Part shown: piece by piece, positions 16,572-24,325 of the stretch
Layout: each line of letters begins with the position of its first letter
Position numbering within the stretch: position 1 is the first letter of the stretch
Assembly: GCA_015486135.1 (NCBI GenBank)
Contig: WFSE01000172.1
Location: forward strand, 1-32,851
Direction: 5' to 3'
Length of the DNA: 32,851 nt
Source: Lentisphaeria bacterium
GTDB lineage: Bacteria > Verrucomicrobiota > Lentisphaeria > Victivallales > JAADHT01
Made by a program: the position numbers and the translations under genes
The notes under the pieces: model-generated
What the model was told of the DNA's origin: nothing
Databases searched by the model: none
What the model saw: only the letters and a program-made list of their open reading frames with translations

Positions 16572-17564
16572 TTATCCACGCCCCGCCGCAATAGCCAAAA
16601 GCGCGCCCACCGCGATTAACGCGGCAATAAACCTAAACAATTGCACGACCAGTACTATCACAAAACCGTCCTGGCCGAATATCCCCAACGACGCGGGAAG
16701 ATTCCTACGAACCGCCCGTATCGGATTCGTAAACATGTTCCCTATCAAAAACGCCGATGTAATCTGAATATCATTCAACGCTCCAGACGTGCGTAACTCC
16801 ACCGCCGCAGCAGCAGCGCTCAGTATTCCTCCGAGCCTGGCGACAATTACCGTCATAACCTCCGGGGGCAGCACTCCGGAAATCGCTGACGGCATGGCGC
16901 TTTTCCAAGTGTCGAAAAAACCAAACGCCGCCAGAAACGACACGATCATATACATTGGAGCGGAAATCAAACACACGCGCCCCAATATTCGCGAGGCCCG
17001 CTTCGATGCCTTGACCAACGTTTTCGGCCAAGACAACGGCCCACTCCGACGAAGCAGATCCACCCGCTCGGAACTGGCATCCACGGACCCGACGCCACCA
17101 TCGCCATCCTTCGCCCTGGGCGCACCGCCTATCAACCACACCAACGCGGTCCTCACGGCACCAGTTAAAAACTGTATTCCCGCGTAAAGCGCGCCAGGTA
17201 GCCCGATAGTGCCAATCAACGGAAAAAGTATCCGCATAAAGTGCGAAACCTTGGCCGGGAAAGCGTTGGCTATGCCACAAACAATAAGTTCGCGACGGCT
17301 GATCTCCCCCTCCGCTCGGGCACCAGCAACCATAGCGTTGGCCGCGCTATTGGAAACAAACGCGGTGATAAACGCCGCCGCCGCCAACTCCGAAATCCGC
17401 GCCAACCGCATAAGCGGACGCGCTAAAAACGCAAACCACCTCATCCAACCGCGGAACTCGAATACCGCCCCAATAAAAGTCCCCACCCACACATACAAGC
17501 ACAACCGAGCCAGCGTAAGCAAAGTCCGCGTCGACAAAGGGTCCGGAATTCCATGGTGATGCAT
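16572..17564 (-). CDS. GATE (nucleoside-recognition) domain membrane protein, candidate cobalt or tetrapyrrole transporter
   Basis: A 330-aa inner-membrane protein with about seven to eight hydrophobic segments and the look of the nucleoside-recognition/GATE family: FVSNSAANAMVAGARAEGEI near residue 70, FPAKVSHFMRILFPLIG, a charged loop around residues 150-185, and a second half with ARLGGILSAAAAAVELRTSG and FLIGNMFTNPIRAVRRNLP. The protein begins MHHHG, a possible N-terminal metal-binding motif reminiscent of the Met-His start of CbiM/NikM. Start ATG 17564 has AGGTG overlapping the cbiL stop. It lies between cbiL and cbiC with gaps of eight and six bases, so it is part of the cobalamin operon. 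Substrate is not known; cobalt supply is inference from context. Confidence 0.65.
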   Translation of the reverse strand: MHHHGIPDPLSTRTLLTLARLCLYVWVGTFIGAVFEFRGWMRWFAFLARPLMRLARISELAAAAFITAFVSNSAANAMVAGARAEGEISRRELIVCGIANAFPAKVSHFMRILFPLIGTIGLPGALYAGIQFLTGAVRTALVWLIGGAPRAKDGDGGVGSVDASSERVDLLRRSGPLSWPKTLVKASKRASRILGRVCLISAPMYMIVSFLAAFGFFDTWKSAMPSAISGVLPPEVMTVIVARLGGILSAAAAAVELRTSGALNDIQITSAFLIGNMFTNPIRAVRRNLPASLGIFGQDGFVIVLVVQLFRFIAALIAVGALLAIAAGRG

Positions 17565-17572
17565 CGTTACAC

Positions 17573-18295
17573 CTAGCGATTCTCCCGCTTCCTGCGGGCA
17601 ATAAGAAGGGAAAGATATTCCCCGGCGTTCTCCAACGCCTCGTCAGGGCCTTTGGCAATCCGCTCGCCCTCAAGCCCCAGCCGGGACACGTGCGCCACAT
17701 CCCATTCCGAGCCAGTGGCGTCCAGTGCCGCCAAAATCGCCCCGACAGTCTTGCCAGCCTTCAGAAACACAACCGTGTCGGTGGCGGCGAGCAACCCTTC
17801 CCGGAGGTTCTCCGGCAAGAATGCCGGAACCACGGCGAGTGTCTCGTCGTGCTCGACCAACGTGGCGCCGGTAGCCGCGGCCGCCGCGTTGAAAGAAGTT
17901 ACCCCGGGAACCACTTCCACCTCCAATCCTTCGATCAATTCCGCGACTTCCGCGGCGAGATATGGAAACGTGCTGTAGGTCAACGGGTCGCCAATCGTGG
18001 CGAAAACACAACTATTGCCGCCGCGTAGTTCGCGGGCGACAATCTCGGCGTTCCTCCTGACCGCGGCCCTCCTCTCGCCAGGGGAAAGAGACATCGAGAA
18101 CACCAATCGCTCGCGGCGGCTGGAAAGTCCCTCGATGGAGTCCACCACTGCCCCGGAAACGCTGAAAGAACTGTTCCTGCCTACGACCTCGAAGATGACA
18201 TCGGCGGAGCGGAACGCCGCGACGGCGCGCAATGTCAAGAGGTCGGCGGGGCCTGGCCCCACCCCGACCCCTGTCAATTTGGGACGAGCGCTCAA
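17573..18295 (-). CDS. cbiL: cobalt-precorrin-2 C20-methyltransferase
   Basis: SAM-dependent methylation at C20 of cobalt-precorrin-2, the step after cobalt insertion. The 240-aa tetrapyrrole methylase starts LTGVGVGPGPADLLTLRAV (residues 7-25) and contains ATIGDPLTYSTF, VEVVPGVTSFNAAAAATG and FLKAGKTVGAIL, typical for CbiL/CobI. The start is a TTG at 18295 that overlaps the cbiK stop as TTGA; no ATG lies before the first motif. Direct coupling to cbiK matches the metabolic order of the two steps. Confidence 0.93.
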   Translation of the reverse strand: MSARPKLTGVGVGPGPADLLTLRAVAAFRSADVIFEVVGRNSSFSVSGAVVDSIEGLSSRRERLVFSMSLSPGERRAAVRRNAEIVARELRGGNSCVFATIGDPLTYSTFPYLAAEVAELIEGLEVEVVPGVTSFNAAAAATGATLVEHDETLAVVPAFLPENLREGLLAATDTVVFLKAGKTVGAILAALDATGSEWDVAHVSRLGLEGERIAKGPDEALENAGEYLSLLIARRKRENR

Positions 18296-19287
18296 AGCTT
18301 AAGTCCGTTTTTCCCGGCCACGTCCTTGATGTGCTCAACGAATATGTCCGCCCATTGATCGTTCTCGCCCAAACCCTCGAGTTTGGGAAACACCTTGACT
18401 CCAAGCTTCTCGATCTCCGATTTCCAAGAATCGGGTTCGTCGCCGGCCATGTCGTTGTTGGCGTGATCTCCAGCGACAATCATCATGGGCTTGAGTAGCA
18501 CCCTCGCGGGTTTCGCATGCTTTAAACGCTCGACCACGTCTCCCAATGACGGATATCCCTCCACCGTGCCAACATATATTTTGACATCCGGGTACGCCTT
18601 GCGCATAGCCTTCTCGAATTCGGCGTATATACCCGTGCTGTAGTATTCGTTACCATGCCCCATGTACACGAGGGAGGCGTTCTCCTTCCGAGCCATATCG
18701 ACATCCCCGGCGAGCGTTTTCACCGCCTTAGCGATATCCTCGTGGTAGTCGGGGGAAATCCCCGGTTTCCCAAGAGCGGGACGCCCCAGAAGAAGTTTGT
18801 GGAATGGCGTGAAGCGGGGCTTGATCGTCTTGATCATGTTCAATGCCGCAACCATCGTCCTAGTGTCGGAGAACTCCTCCCCGGCGTAGATATGGGTCGG
18901 TTGCACGATGATATTCTTGTATCCCTCGTTCTGCAGATCAGCGATAGTCGCCAAAGGGGTTTTAACCGTGACGAAACGCTTCAGCCCGGGATACTCGGCC
19001 AGAAACTTCGCATCGGAAGCGCGTTTCATCCAAATCTTGCGGATAATGTTCGAGGTGAAGGCGATTCGAACTTCAGCCCCGGGAAACGCTTTCTTCACCC
19101 GGGATTCTATGTTGGTGATTGCTTTGATCGCCTTGGGGTATGTAGTGCCGAAACTAGCCAGCACAATCGCAGTCTTCTCCATCCCTTTTTTCTTATCCAT
19201 TTTCTTCTCTCCAGCCGAAACGGCCCAAACCGTCCAGCACGCCAACATCGCAGTAAAAAGCCCTCGTGTCAACCATCCGCCACACAT
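18292..19287 (-). CDS. cbiK: sirohydrochlorin cobaltochelatase with signal peptide
   Basis: Inserts Co2+ into sirohydrochlorin, the entry step of anaerobic cobalamin synthesis. The 331-aa product has CbiK motifs VLASFGTTYPKAI, the QPTHIYAGEEF loop, metal-binding His211 in YMGHGNEYY and His275 in GDHANNDMAGDE, spaced as in known CbiK. With the ATG at 19287 (AAGGAGGTG four bases upstream) the protein begins with a clear signal peptide, MCGGWLTR then a hydrophobic core, ending VSA-GEKK. A second ATG at 19200 (codon 30) has its own GGAGAG and would give a cytosolic 302-aa enzyme. It is first in the cobalamin operon. A periplasmic CbiK exists in Desulfovibrio beside a cytosolic one; here one gene may serve both places. 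Confidence 0.93.
   Translation of the reverse strand: MCGGWLTRGLFTAMLACWTVWAVSAGEKKMDKKKGMEKTAIVLASFGTTYPKAIKAITNIESRVKKAFPGAEVRIAFTSNIIRKIWMKRASDAKFLAEYPGLKRFVTVKTPLATIADLQNEGYKNIIVQPTHIYAGEEFSDTRTMVAALNMIKTIKPRFTPFHKLLLGRPALGKPGISPDYHEDIAKAVKTLAGDVDMARKENASLVYMGHGNEYYSTGIYAEFEKAMRKAYPDVKIYVGTVEGYPSLGDVVERLKHAKPARVLLKPMMIVAGDHANNDMAGDEPDSWKSEIEKLGVKVFPKLEGLGENDQWADIFVEHIKDVAGKNGLKL
19207..19212 (-). promoter_or_regulatory. internal ribosome binding site of cbiK
   Basis: GGAGAG on the minus strand, six bases before the ATG at 19200. That start removes the signal peptide exactly and yields MDKKKGMEKTAIV, just ahead of the conserved CbiK fold. Confidence 0.5.
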
Positions 19288-19574
19288 GACGCACCTCCTT
19301 TCCCGTAGGAATCAAACAATCCGGACTCCTATCGCCCGAAAATCCAAAACGATACCCCCATAATCCCTTATTTCCAAACATCCGAACCAACAACACTCGC
19401 AAACCTGCTACCCCAGGCTCAACTCCACGGAAAACCAGGGGATGCTAGCCCCCCGCCAACACTCTATATCCCAAAAACGACACGGGCACGACACCGCACC
19501 GGCCCCCACTTGCTTTTTGATTTACGATAGATATTGTCATCATCGACCGTTCACTTCTTGTGGGAGGCTGTCGA
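19288..19574. other. divergent promoter region between cbiK and the kinase-like gene
   Basis: About 290 bases between two oppositely directed genes. The cbiK ribosome binding site (AAGGAGGTG, minus strand) lies at 19292-19300. The leader of cbiK was inspected for a cobalamin riboswitch; no convincing B12 box or core was seen. No repeats of the families found elsewhere in the window are present here. Confidence 0.6.
19510..19537 (+). promoter_or_regulatory. possible sigma70-type promoter of the kinase-like gene
   Basis: TTGCTT (19510-19515) and TATTGT (19532-19537) with a 16-base spacer, ending 37 bases before the ATG at 19575, in the only AT-rich part of the region. Confidence 0.3.
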
Positions 19575-21287
19575 ATGATTGACCTGGGAGTTGGGACCAA
19601 AATAAACAACCGCTACACTATCGTGGAAAAACACGGCCGCGGCGTGTTGGGTACCGATGTCTATATCGGGCGGGACGAAGAGAACGGCAGCGAGGTCCTC
19701 CTCCGCGTTATTCCCCCGGCGTTGTCCAAAGACCGGGAAACCGCCGAACGCTTCCTCCAAGGCGCTGAGCTGGCCGGAAAACTTGAACATCCCAATATCC
19801 TCCCGCTACTAGACGCTGGAGAAGACAACGGAATATTGTTCCTAGCCACCCCGCATGAGAAGGGGTTTTTTCTGAACGACTACTTGGAGCACCGCGGAAA
19901 TCTCGACGAGAAAGAAAGCGTCCGGATAATAAAAGCGTTGGCGGACGCGCTCCATTACGCTTGGGACAAGCAACGGATAATCCACCGGGATGTCTCGCCC
20001 GACACCATCTATGTCGCCAAGGGGAATGTCCCCCTCCTCACAGATTTCGAAGTGGCGAAATCCCTCGATCAAGGTAAAGCTTTGACCATGCAGGGGTTCG
20101 CTATCGGCGACCCATATTACATGAGCCCGGAGCAAGCGCAGGGAAAAGATATAGATTTCCGTTCCGACATCTATTGCCTGGGTCTGGTTTTCTATCAGCT
20201 ACTCACTGGCGCCAATCCCTTTGCGGATAAACCAAAGATGGAAGCGTTGCAGGCGCAAGTCACGGAAGATCCCACGCCCGCGCAATCAAAAAACCCCGAA
20301 ATCAGCGATGCCTGCGCGAGCGTTCTCGCCAAGATGCTCGTAAAGGATATCGAACAACGCTACCAATCCTGGGACTCCGTCGTCGCCGATCTCGACGCGC
20401 TCCTGAAACAACGCCCCCCGTCCACATTGACCGAAGACCACGAGAAACCAGCTTCGGGCGAGTATAAAATTCAAGCTATTCACATCCCGAACGACCAGAC
20501 CGCAAAGTCGGCGCCCCCCCCCACCGACACCTCCGAGACGCGGACAGGAGACGCCAGCGCCAAAAACGCAAAAACCCCAGAAGCCGACTCGCCGTCATTC
20601 CCCATTAAACCCCTCGCAATGGTAATCGTCGCAGCGGTGATAGCACTGATTGTCATAGTCCTGCTGGTGTCAACCAACAGGAAAGGTAAAGACTCCATCC
20701 CGCCAATCGCCAAACAGCCATCGGTCTCGCGGCAAAACGTTCCGGCAACGACACCAAAAATGGTTGTGGAGAATGTCAAAAATTCACCCAAGGTCAAAGC
20801 TAAACCAACGCACGTTGAGAACGCCACCGCAGCCGCCCCCCTCACGAATAACGCGAAAACCACGCCCAAAGAACTCCACAACAGGCAAATCTGCTTGAAA
20901 AACATAAAGGAAATATCGGAAGCCCTTCAAATGTATGCGAATGTCTTTGAAGGGAAATTCCCAAAATCCAGTGGCGCCGAAGGATTGAACAACCTCCTGA
21001 AGCACAAATTTATCGAAAAACCGCAGGTTTTCGTGTGCCCCTCCACCGGTCACGCGGCGGCGGCACAGGGAGCCCCCCTGACCGAAAACACTTGCGATTA
21101 CGCCTATGCGGGCGGACTCTCGACATCATCGGATGGAAAAAACCCGATCCTCTGGAGTAAACCAGGCAACCACAAAAACTTCGGCGCTATCCTGTATGTG
21201 AACGGCGAGATCAAAACCTTCTCGGACAAAGACTGGGAAAGCCAACTAAAATCGGTTCAAAACTCTGACACCTCCCCAAAAAACTAG
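19575..21287 (+). CDS. membrane pseudokinase fused to pseudopilin-like domain
   Basis: A 570-aa protein. Residues ~13-280 have the bacterial Ser/Thr kinase (PknB-type) fold: glycine loop GRGVLG, HPNILPLLDAGE, IIHRDVSPDTIYV, YYMSPEQAQG, SDIYCLGLVFYQLLTG. Key positions are changed: the ATP-binding Lys is Arg44 (VLLRVI), catalytic-loop Lys is Ser141, Asn is Thr144, and DFG is DFE (Asp157 kept, Gly to Glu159). HRD Asp139 is kept. So it is probably inactive or atypical. A polar linker leads to one membrane helix (~345-367), then an outer part whose end (QICLKNIKEISEALQMYAN, FVCPSTG, CDYAYAGG, ILYVNGEIKTF) resembles the globular domain of PVC type II pseudopilins. ATG 19575 follows GGGAGG by seven bases; GTG 19560 is less likely. 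Role unknown; perhaps a surface-signal sensor. Confidence 0.85.
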   Translation: MIDLGVGTKINNRYTIVEKHGRGVLGTDVYIGRDEENGSEVLLRVIPPALSKDRETAERFLQGAELAGKLEHPNILPLLDAGEDNGILFLATPHEKGFFLNDYLEHRGNLDEKESVRIIKALADALHYAWDKQRIIHRDVSPDTIYVAKGNVPLLTDFEVAKSLDQGKALTMQGFAIGDPYYMSPEQAQGKDIDFRSDIYCLGLVFYQLLTGANPFADKPKMEALQAQVTEDPTPAQSKNPEISDACASVLAKMLVKDIEQRYQSWDSVVADLDALLKQRPPSTLTEDHEKPASGEYKIQAIHIPNDQTAKSAPPPTDTSETRTGDASAKNAKTPEADSPSFPIKPLAMVIVAAVIALIVIVLLVSTNRKGKDSIPPIAKQPSVSRQNVPATTPKMVVENVKNSPKVKAKPTHVENATAAAPLTNNAKTTPKELHNRQICLKNIKEISEALQMYANVFEGKFPKSSGAEGLNNLLKHKFIEKPQVFVCPSTGHAAAAQGAPLTENTCDYAYAGGLSTSSDGKNPILWSKPGNHKNFGAILYVNGEIKTFSDKDWESQLKSVQNSDTSPKN

Positions 21288-21300
21288 CCCCGCACGCTAG

Positions 21301-21407
21301 GTTAGCCACGAATGAACACGAATAAGGATTGGACGGAGGCCCGCGCAATCCCCTCTTTTCCCATAACTCCCATAACTCCCATAACTCCCCAGAATCCGGA
21401 GGGCTGC
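21301..21407. repeat. long direct repeat, left copy
   Basis: Starts GTTAGCCACGAATGAACACG and ends AATCCGGAGGGCTGC. It is essentially identical to 22700-22815 except that the latter has one additional 9-bp unit. It includes three CCCATAACT units (21360-21386). An extra match, AAAAAACTAG, exists just upstream of both copies, here including the stop codon of the kinase-like gene. Confidence 0.9.
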
Positions 21408-21425
21408 AGGCCCGCAATTCCATAG

Positions 21426-21459
21426 CCCCGGGTGCAACCCGGGGAGCTGGGGGCTCCCC
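21426..21459. repeat. overlapping hairpins
   Basis: CCCCGGGT-GCA-ACCCGGGG (21426-21444) is a perfect stem. Its right arm overlaps a second stem, GGGGAGC (21441-21447) with GCTCCCC (21453-21459). The two cannot form together. No T-run follows, so an ordinary terminator is unlikely. Confidence 0.6.
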
Positions 21460-21536
21460 CGTTTTCAAGCGCTAAAGGCGCGCAATATTTCCCTCGCGGA
21501 GATACGGGAGCCAGGACGTAGAATCGGGGCGTTATC

Positions 21537-21559
21537 GACTTTTTCAGCAAGGCCTACAT
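21537..21559 (-). repeat. solitary terminal repeat of the MITE-like family
   Basis: CGACTTTTTCAGCAAGGCCTA is, on the minus strand, TAGGCCTTGCTGAAAAAGTC, the end sequence of the elements at 10443 and 29188. No matching partner end is close in the right orientation. Between here and the gene at 21757 I see only AT-richer DNA with one short open frame. Confidence 0.5.
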
Positions 21560-21622
21560 AGTGGCAAAAATCCAAGGACTTGCGCAATCCGCGGACATGC
21601 GGTAAATTATTCATGGCATAGG

Positions 21623-21760
21623 ATGCAGGAAAAAATTAAGGGACCAGAAAAGCCAATGGCGGAGTTTGCCCCAGGCAGCCATCCGATGGCTAGAAATAAA
21701 CCCAAAATGCTTATTATCGTGAACAATGCAATGATTGATGCTGTAGGGAGTAAAAAATGA
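21623..21760 (+). CDS. possible 45-aa peptide coupled to the next gene
   Basis: An open frame ATG (21623) to TGA (21758-21760) whose stop overlaps the ATG of the following gene as ATGA. The product is basic and Met-rich with a hydrophobic patch (KMLIIVNNAMIDAV). The ribosome binding site is poor and no family is recognised; the frame is also open further upstream without a start. It may be a leader peptide, the tail of a decayed gene, or chance. Confidence 0.25.
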   Translation: MQEKIKGPEKPMAEFAPGSHPMARNKPKMLIIVNNAMIDAVGSKK

Positions 21761-22605
21761 AAAACTATCTTACGCTATTTCTTTGCGTTATTTGCTCATT
21801 AGCCAACGCTCAGACCGAAAAGAACAATCTTAGCACAGCTAAATTAAAAGGCCCTTACATTGATGGTAAATACTCTAGGGGCGAAATTATTGAAATATGG
21901 AAAGAGGTAAACAAAAGCTCGAATCCATATAAGTATTTAGATATTAAGAACTACGGCGACTTGAAATTTATATATGCATACATACGAATCGCCAGGTCTT
22001 TGGACCTTATTCGCTCAATGGACAATCAGTTTGTAGAAGCGTTAATTCGGACATATAAAAGAGGTAACAATACAATAATGTACCGAGGCTATATGACGTA
22101 TATATATCCTCTAATCATACAGACATTTACATTTCAAGATCCAGGCAAAGACTTTGAGGCATTTGAAAAAGTTTGGAGGCATGAGTTAAAAGGCAAGTCT
22201 CGGACTGATTGGGCAATTGCCAAAGTAAGAAATACTCTGAAAAATTACAAGTTTGAAGACTTAAAAACCAAAACAATATTATTTAATCTTACTGGCTATT
22301 TCAAGGTTTACAGTTGCTCCAAAAAGCAATTTATAAATTATTTTAAACATATAGAATATTTACCAAGAGACGTGTGGATAATGCAAAACTATAACAACTG
22401 CATGAAAATGCTCGCAACGGCAAACGCTTCGGAACTCAAGGAAACAGGTGCTTTTTTAACGCTATTTCTTGAAGATTCTAGCTTCAATGAATTAGGGGAT
22501 ATCACTACAGTAGACGATTTTCAGAAATGTAAACACAAAATAGTTGAATGGTACCAACATGCTTCAACTGCTGAACGTATCGATGTTATAGATTTCTTTC
22601 AGTAA
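21757..22605 (+). CDS. secreted protein of unknown function, AT-rich
   Basis: A 282-aa protein with a clean signal peptide (MKNYLTLFLCVICSLANAQ, cleavage likely after NAQ or ANA) and a mature part rich in Lys, Tyr, Ile and Phe that reads as mostly helical; no domain is recognised. The ATG at 21757 follows AGGGAG by about six bases. Base composition is far from the neighbours (13 of 60 G/C in 22321-22380 against well over half in the flanking genes), and AAA/ATA/TTA codons dominate, which points to recent acquisition. It lies between two near-identical ~110-bp direct repeats, so it may have arrived as a cargo gene. No conserved Cys pairs or catalytic motifs are obvious. Confidence 0.75.
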   Translation: MKNYLTLFLCVICSLANAQTEKNNLSTAKLKGPYIDGKYSRGEIIEIWKEVNKSSNPYKYLDIKNYGDLKFIYAYIRIARSLDLIRSMDNQFVEALIRTYKRGNNTIMYRGYMTYIYPLIIQTFTFQDPGKDFEAFEKVWRHELKGKSRTDWAIAKVRNTLKNYKFEDLKTKTILFNLTGYFKVYSCSKKQFINYFKHIEYLPRDVWIMQNYNNCMKMLATANASELKETGAFLTLFLEDSSFNELGDITTVDDFQKCKHKIVEWYQHASTAERIDVIDFFQ

Positions 22606-22699
22606 AATGATGAAATAGCTCTGTGGCGGATCCTATAGACTCTAGCCAAACCGAAATCCGACCACCTAAGAAGCCTAAAAAACTAGACTTTCGCACAAA

Positions 22700-22815
22700 G
22701 TTAGCCACGAATGAACACGAATAAGGATTGGACGGAGGCCCGCGCAATCCCCTCTTTTCCCATAACTCCCATAACTCCCATAACTCCCATAAATCCCCAG
22801 AATCCGGAGGGCTGC
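22700..22815. repeat. long direct repeat, right copy
   Basis: Same sequence as 21301-21407 with one added 9-bp unit: three CCCATAACT followed by CCCATAAAT (22759-22794). Begins GTTAGCCACG and ends GGAGGGCTGC. The gap between the AT-rich gene and this repeat shows nothing recognisable. Confidence 0.9.
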
Positions 22816-22829
22816 GAGCCCCAATTTAG

Positions 22830-22851
22830 AGTTTGCTGAAAAAGCCCCCTA
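22830..22851 (+). repeat. solitary terminal repeat of the MITE-like family
   Basis: TAGAGTTTGCTGAAAAAGCC starts at about 22827 and runs to the end of the lipase gene on the opposite strand. On the lipase strand it appears directly after the stop codon as GGGGGCTTTTTCAGC, so it could also influence transcript ends. Confidence 0.45.
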
Positions 22852-22852
22852 T

Positions 22853-24325
22853 TTAGCGTTTATTGTATTCCTCAATCAAGTCCCGATATCGGGTTGTGGG
22901 CACGCAACACAGCAAGAAAAGGATATTGTCCTTGAATGCGGGATCGGTCGTTATCCCCATATGCGCGGCGCGCAGCTGGATGATACTGTTCCAAGCAATG
23001 GGACCAAAGAAAAAAGGCACCCAGGTTTTCAGCCCCTCGCGTCTATCGTACAGGGCGCTCGTCTCCAATACCTTGCCGTCGCCGGGGCCATACTGGATAT
23101 CCCCTATCGCGCCGGTTTTCTCGTCCACGGACGCCCGACGCGTCGTCTTGACGGCATTACCCAAGACCAAATAAAGCTTGACATCCGGAGGGGGCACGGC
23201 GGGAACACTCATCGCCCTTTTAAACCGCTTCGCCCGGTTCAAGCATTTTTTAAGATGATCGAAGGCTATCAAACGTCTTTCAATACGGTTTTTGACTTTT
23301 GGCAAGAGGATTTTGAAGACCTCCTCTTGCGCCGGACTGGCCAATCCCCATTGCATCTTGACCCATGTGTTGAAATCGTATATATCGACAGCCTTGGCGG
23401 GGTCGCTTTTGTAGACCACCGATTTTGTAGAGGCATCCGGCAGCATTTGATAGTAGGACGGCCACGTGCAAAGCAACGCCGGAGGGAACGGGGGCACGCT
23501 TCTTCCCTTTTGCATCTCCAATAAGGTGTCCAGGTAGCCGGCGTTGGGAGTCCCGAGAATAATGAGACGGTCCACGTATTTGCTTCCAGCCCAAGTGATA
23601 ACGGGCTTCTCGTTTTCGGCGGGAAGTTCCGCATCGCCAAACCTGAGATAATATCTCGACACGAGCCCTCCCATCGAGTGCCCGATTATGTCGAACTGGA
23701 CATCGTAGTTTTTTATCCCGTAGAGGGCCTCGTACTGCTTCTGGAGATACTTGCGCTTTTCGAGGATAAACTGATGCAATTTCGCTGCGCTCTCCCTCAG
23801 GTCGCGCCTCCAATCGTATGAGAACTGGAAAAGAGTGTAGTAGTTCTTACCCGGATCGAGAGGACGCCCCTCGAGCTGATAACCACCCTCGTGAAGAACA
23901 TCGACGAGATTCTTGTAGGCGTTCTCCTTGAAAGTGATTCCTAGAAAATTCACCTCGACCGTGTTCAAAGCCCCATTGGGCACGGTGTTGTCCACAAGCT
24001 CCCTCAACGGCTTGTGCCTAGCCATAGGAATACTCAACGCGCGCATCTTCCAATCGGGGATGGTGTAACTGTCCTCGCTACTGAATTTTCCCCAAATATT
24101 CTTCCCGGTATCCTTGTCCAACAGGTTGGAGCCAAGAAATCCGTGGACGATAATCACGGGATTGCGGTAGATTCCCTGGTAAGCGTAGGCCTTCTTCTGC
24201 AACGGACCGACTATGCTGGAGGTGAACTTTTCGTTTGACGTGTAGGAGCCGGAGGCGCTCGCGCAACCGCCTAAAATCCCCACCACCATCGAGGTAGCTG
24301 CAAAAAACGCGATTTTTCTAATCAT
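22853..24325 (-). CDS. LCAT-type lipase/acyltransferase lipoprotein
   Basis: A 490-aa alpha/beta-hydrolase lipoprotein, likely acting on phospholipids or acyl esters at the outer membrane or periplasm. The N-terminus is a lipoprotein signal with lipobox LGGC. The fold shows the oxyanion segment PVIIVHGFLGSNL, FSYDWRRDL (LCAT family hallmark), the nucleophile elbow GHSMGG (Ser217), VDRLIILGTPNAGYL, the Asp region YGPGDGKVLETSAL and a C-terminal His in RAAHMGIT. The triad is therefore complete. I prefer the ATG at 24325 because AAGGG lies six to seven bases upstream; an ATG at 24331 would crowd it. It stands alone on its strand. Substrate cannot be told from sequence. Confidence 0.88.
   Translation of the reverse strand: MIRKIAFFAATSMVVGILGGCASASGSYTSNEKFTSSIVGPLQKKAYAYQGIYRNPVIIVHGFLGSNLLDKDTGKNIWGKFSSEDSYTIPDWKMRALSIPMARHKPLRELVDNTVPNGALNTVEVNFLGITFKENAYKNLVDVLHEGGYQLEGRPLDPGKNYYTLFQFSYDWRRDLRESAAKLHQFILEKRKYLQKQYEALYGIKNYDVQFDIIGHSMGGLVSRYYLRFGDAELPAENEKPVITWAGSKYVDRLIILGTPNAGYLDTLLEMQKGRSVPPFPPALLCTWPSYYQMLPDASTKSVVYKSDPAKAVDIYDFNTWVKMQWGLASPAQEEVFKILLPKVKNRIERRLIAFDHLKKCLNRAKRFKRAMSVPAVPPPDVKLYLVLGNAVKTTRRASVDEKTGAIGDIQYGPGDGKVLETSALYDRREGLKTWVPFFFGPIAWNSIIQLRAAHMGITTDPAFKDNILFLLCCVPTTRYRDLIEEYNKR

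Noticed and set aside
19288-19500. Cobalamin riboswitch ahead of cbiK
   Set aside because: A stretch AGCCTGGGGTAGCAGG on the minus strand loosely recalls a B12 box, but pairing polarity and the conserved GCCACTG core are missing. A covariance-model search for cobalamin riboswitches on the minus strand of this region would settle it.
21360-21386. CRISPR-like array
   Set aside because: Units are 9 bp and directly adjacent with no spacers; no cas genes are in the window.
22832-22852. Rho-independent terminator for the lipase gene
   Set aside because: There is a T-run after GGGGGC on the lipase strand, but no matching stem arm; it is better explained as a solitary element end.
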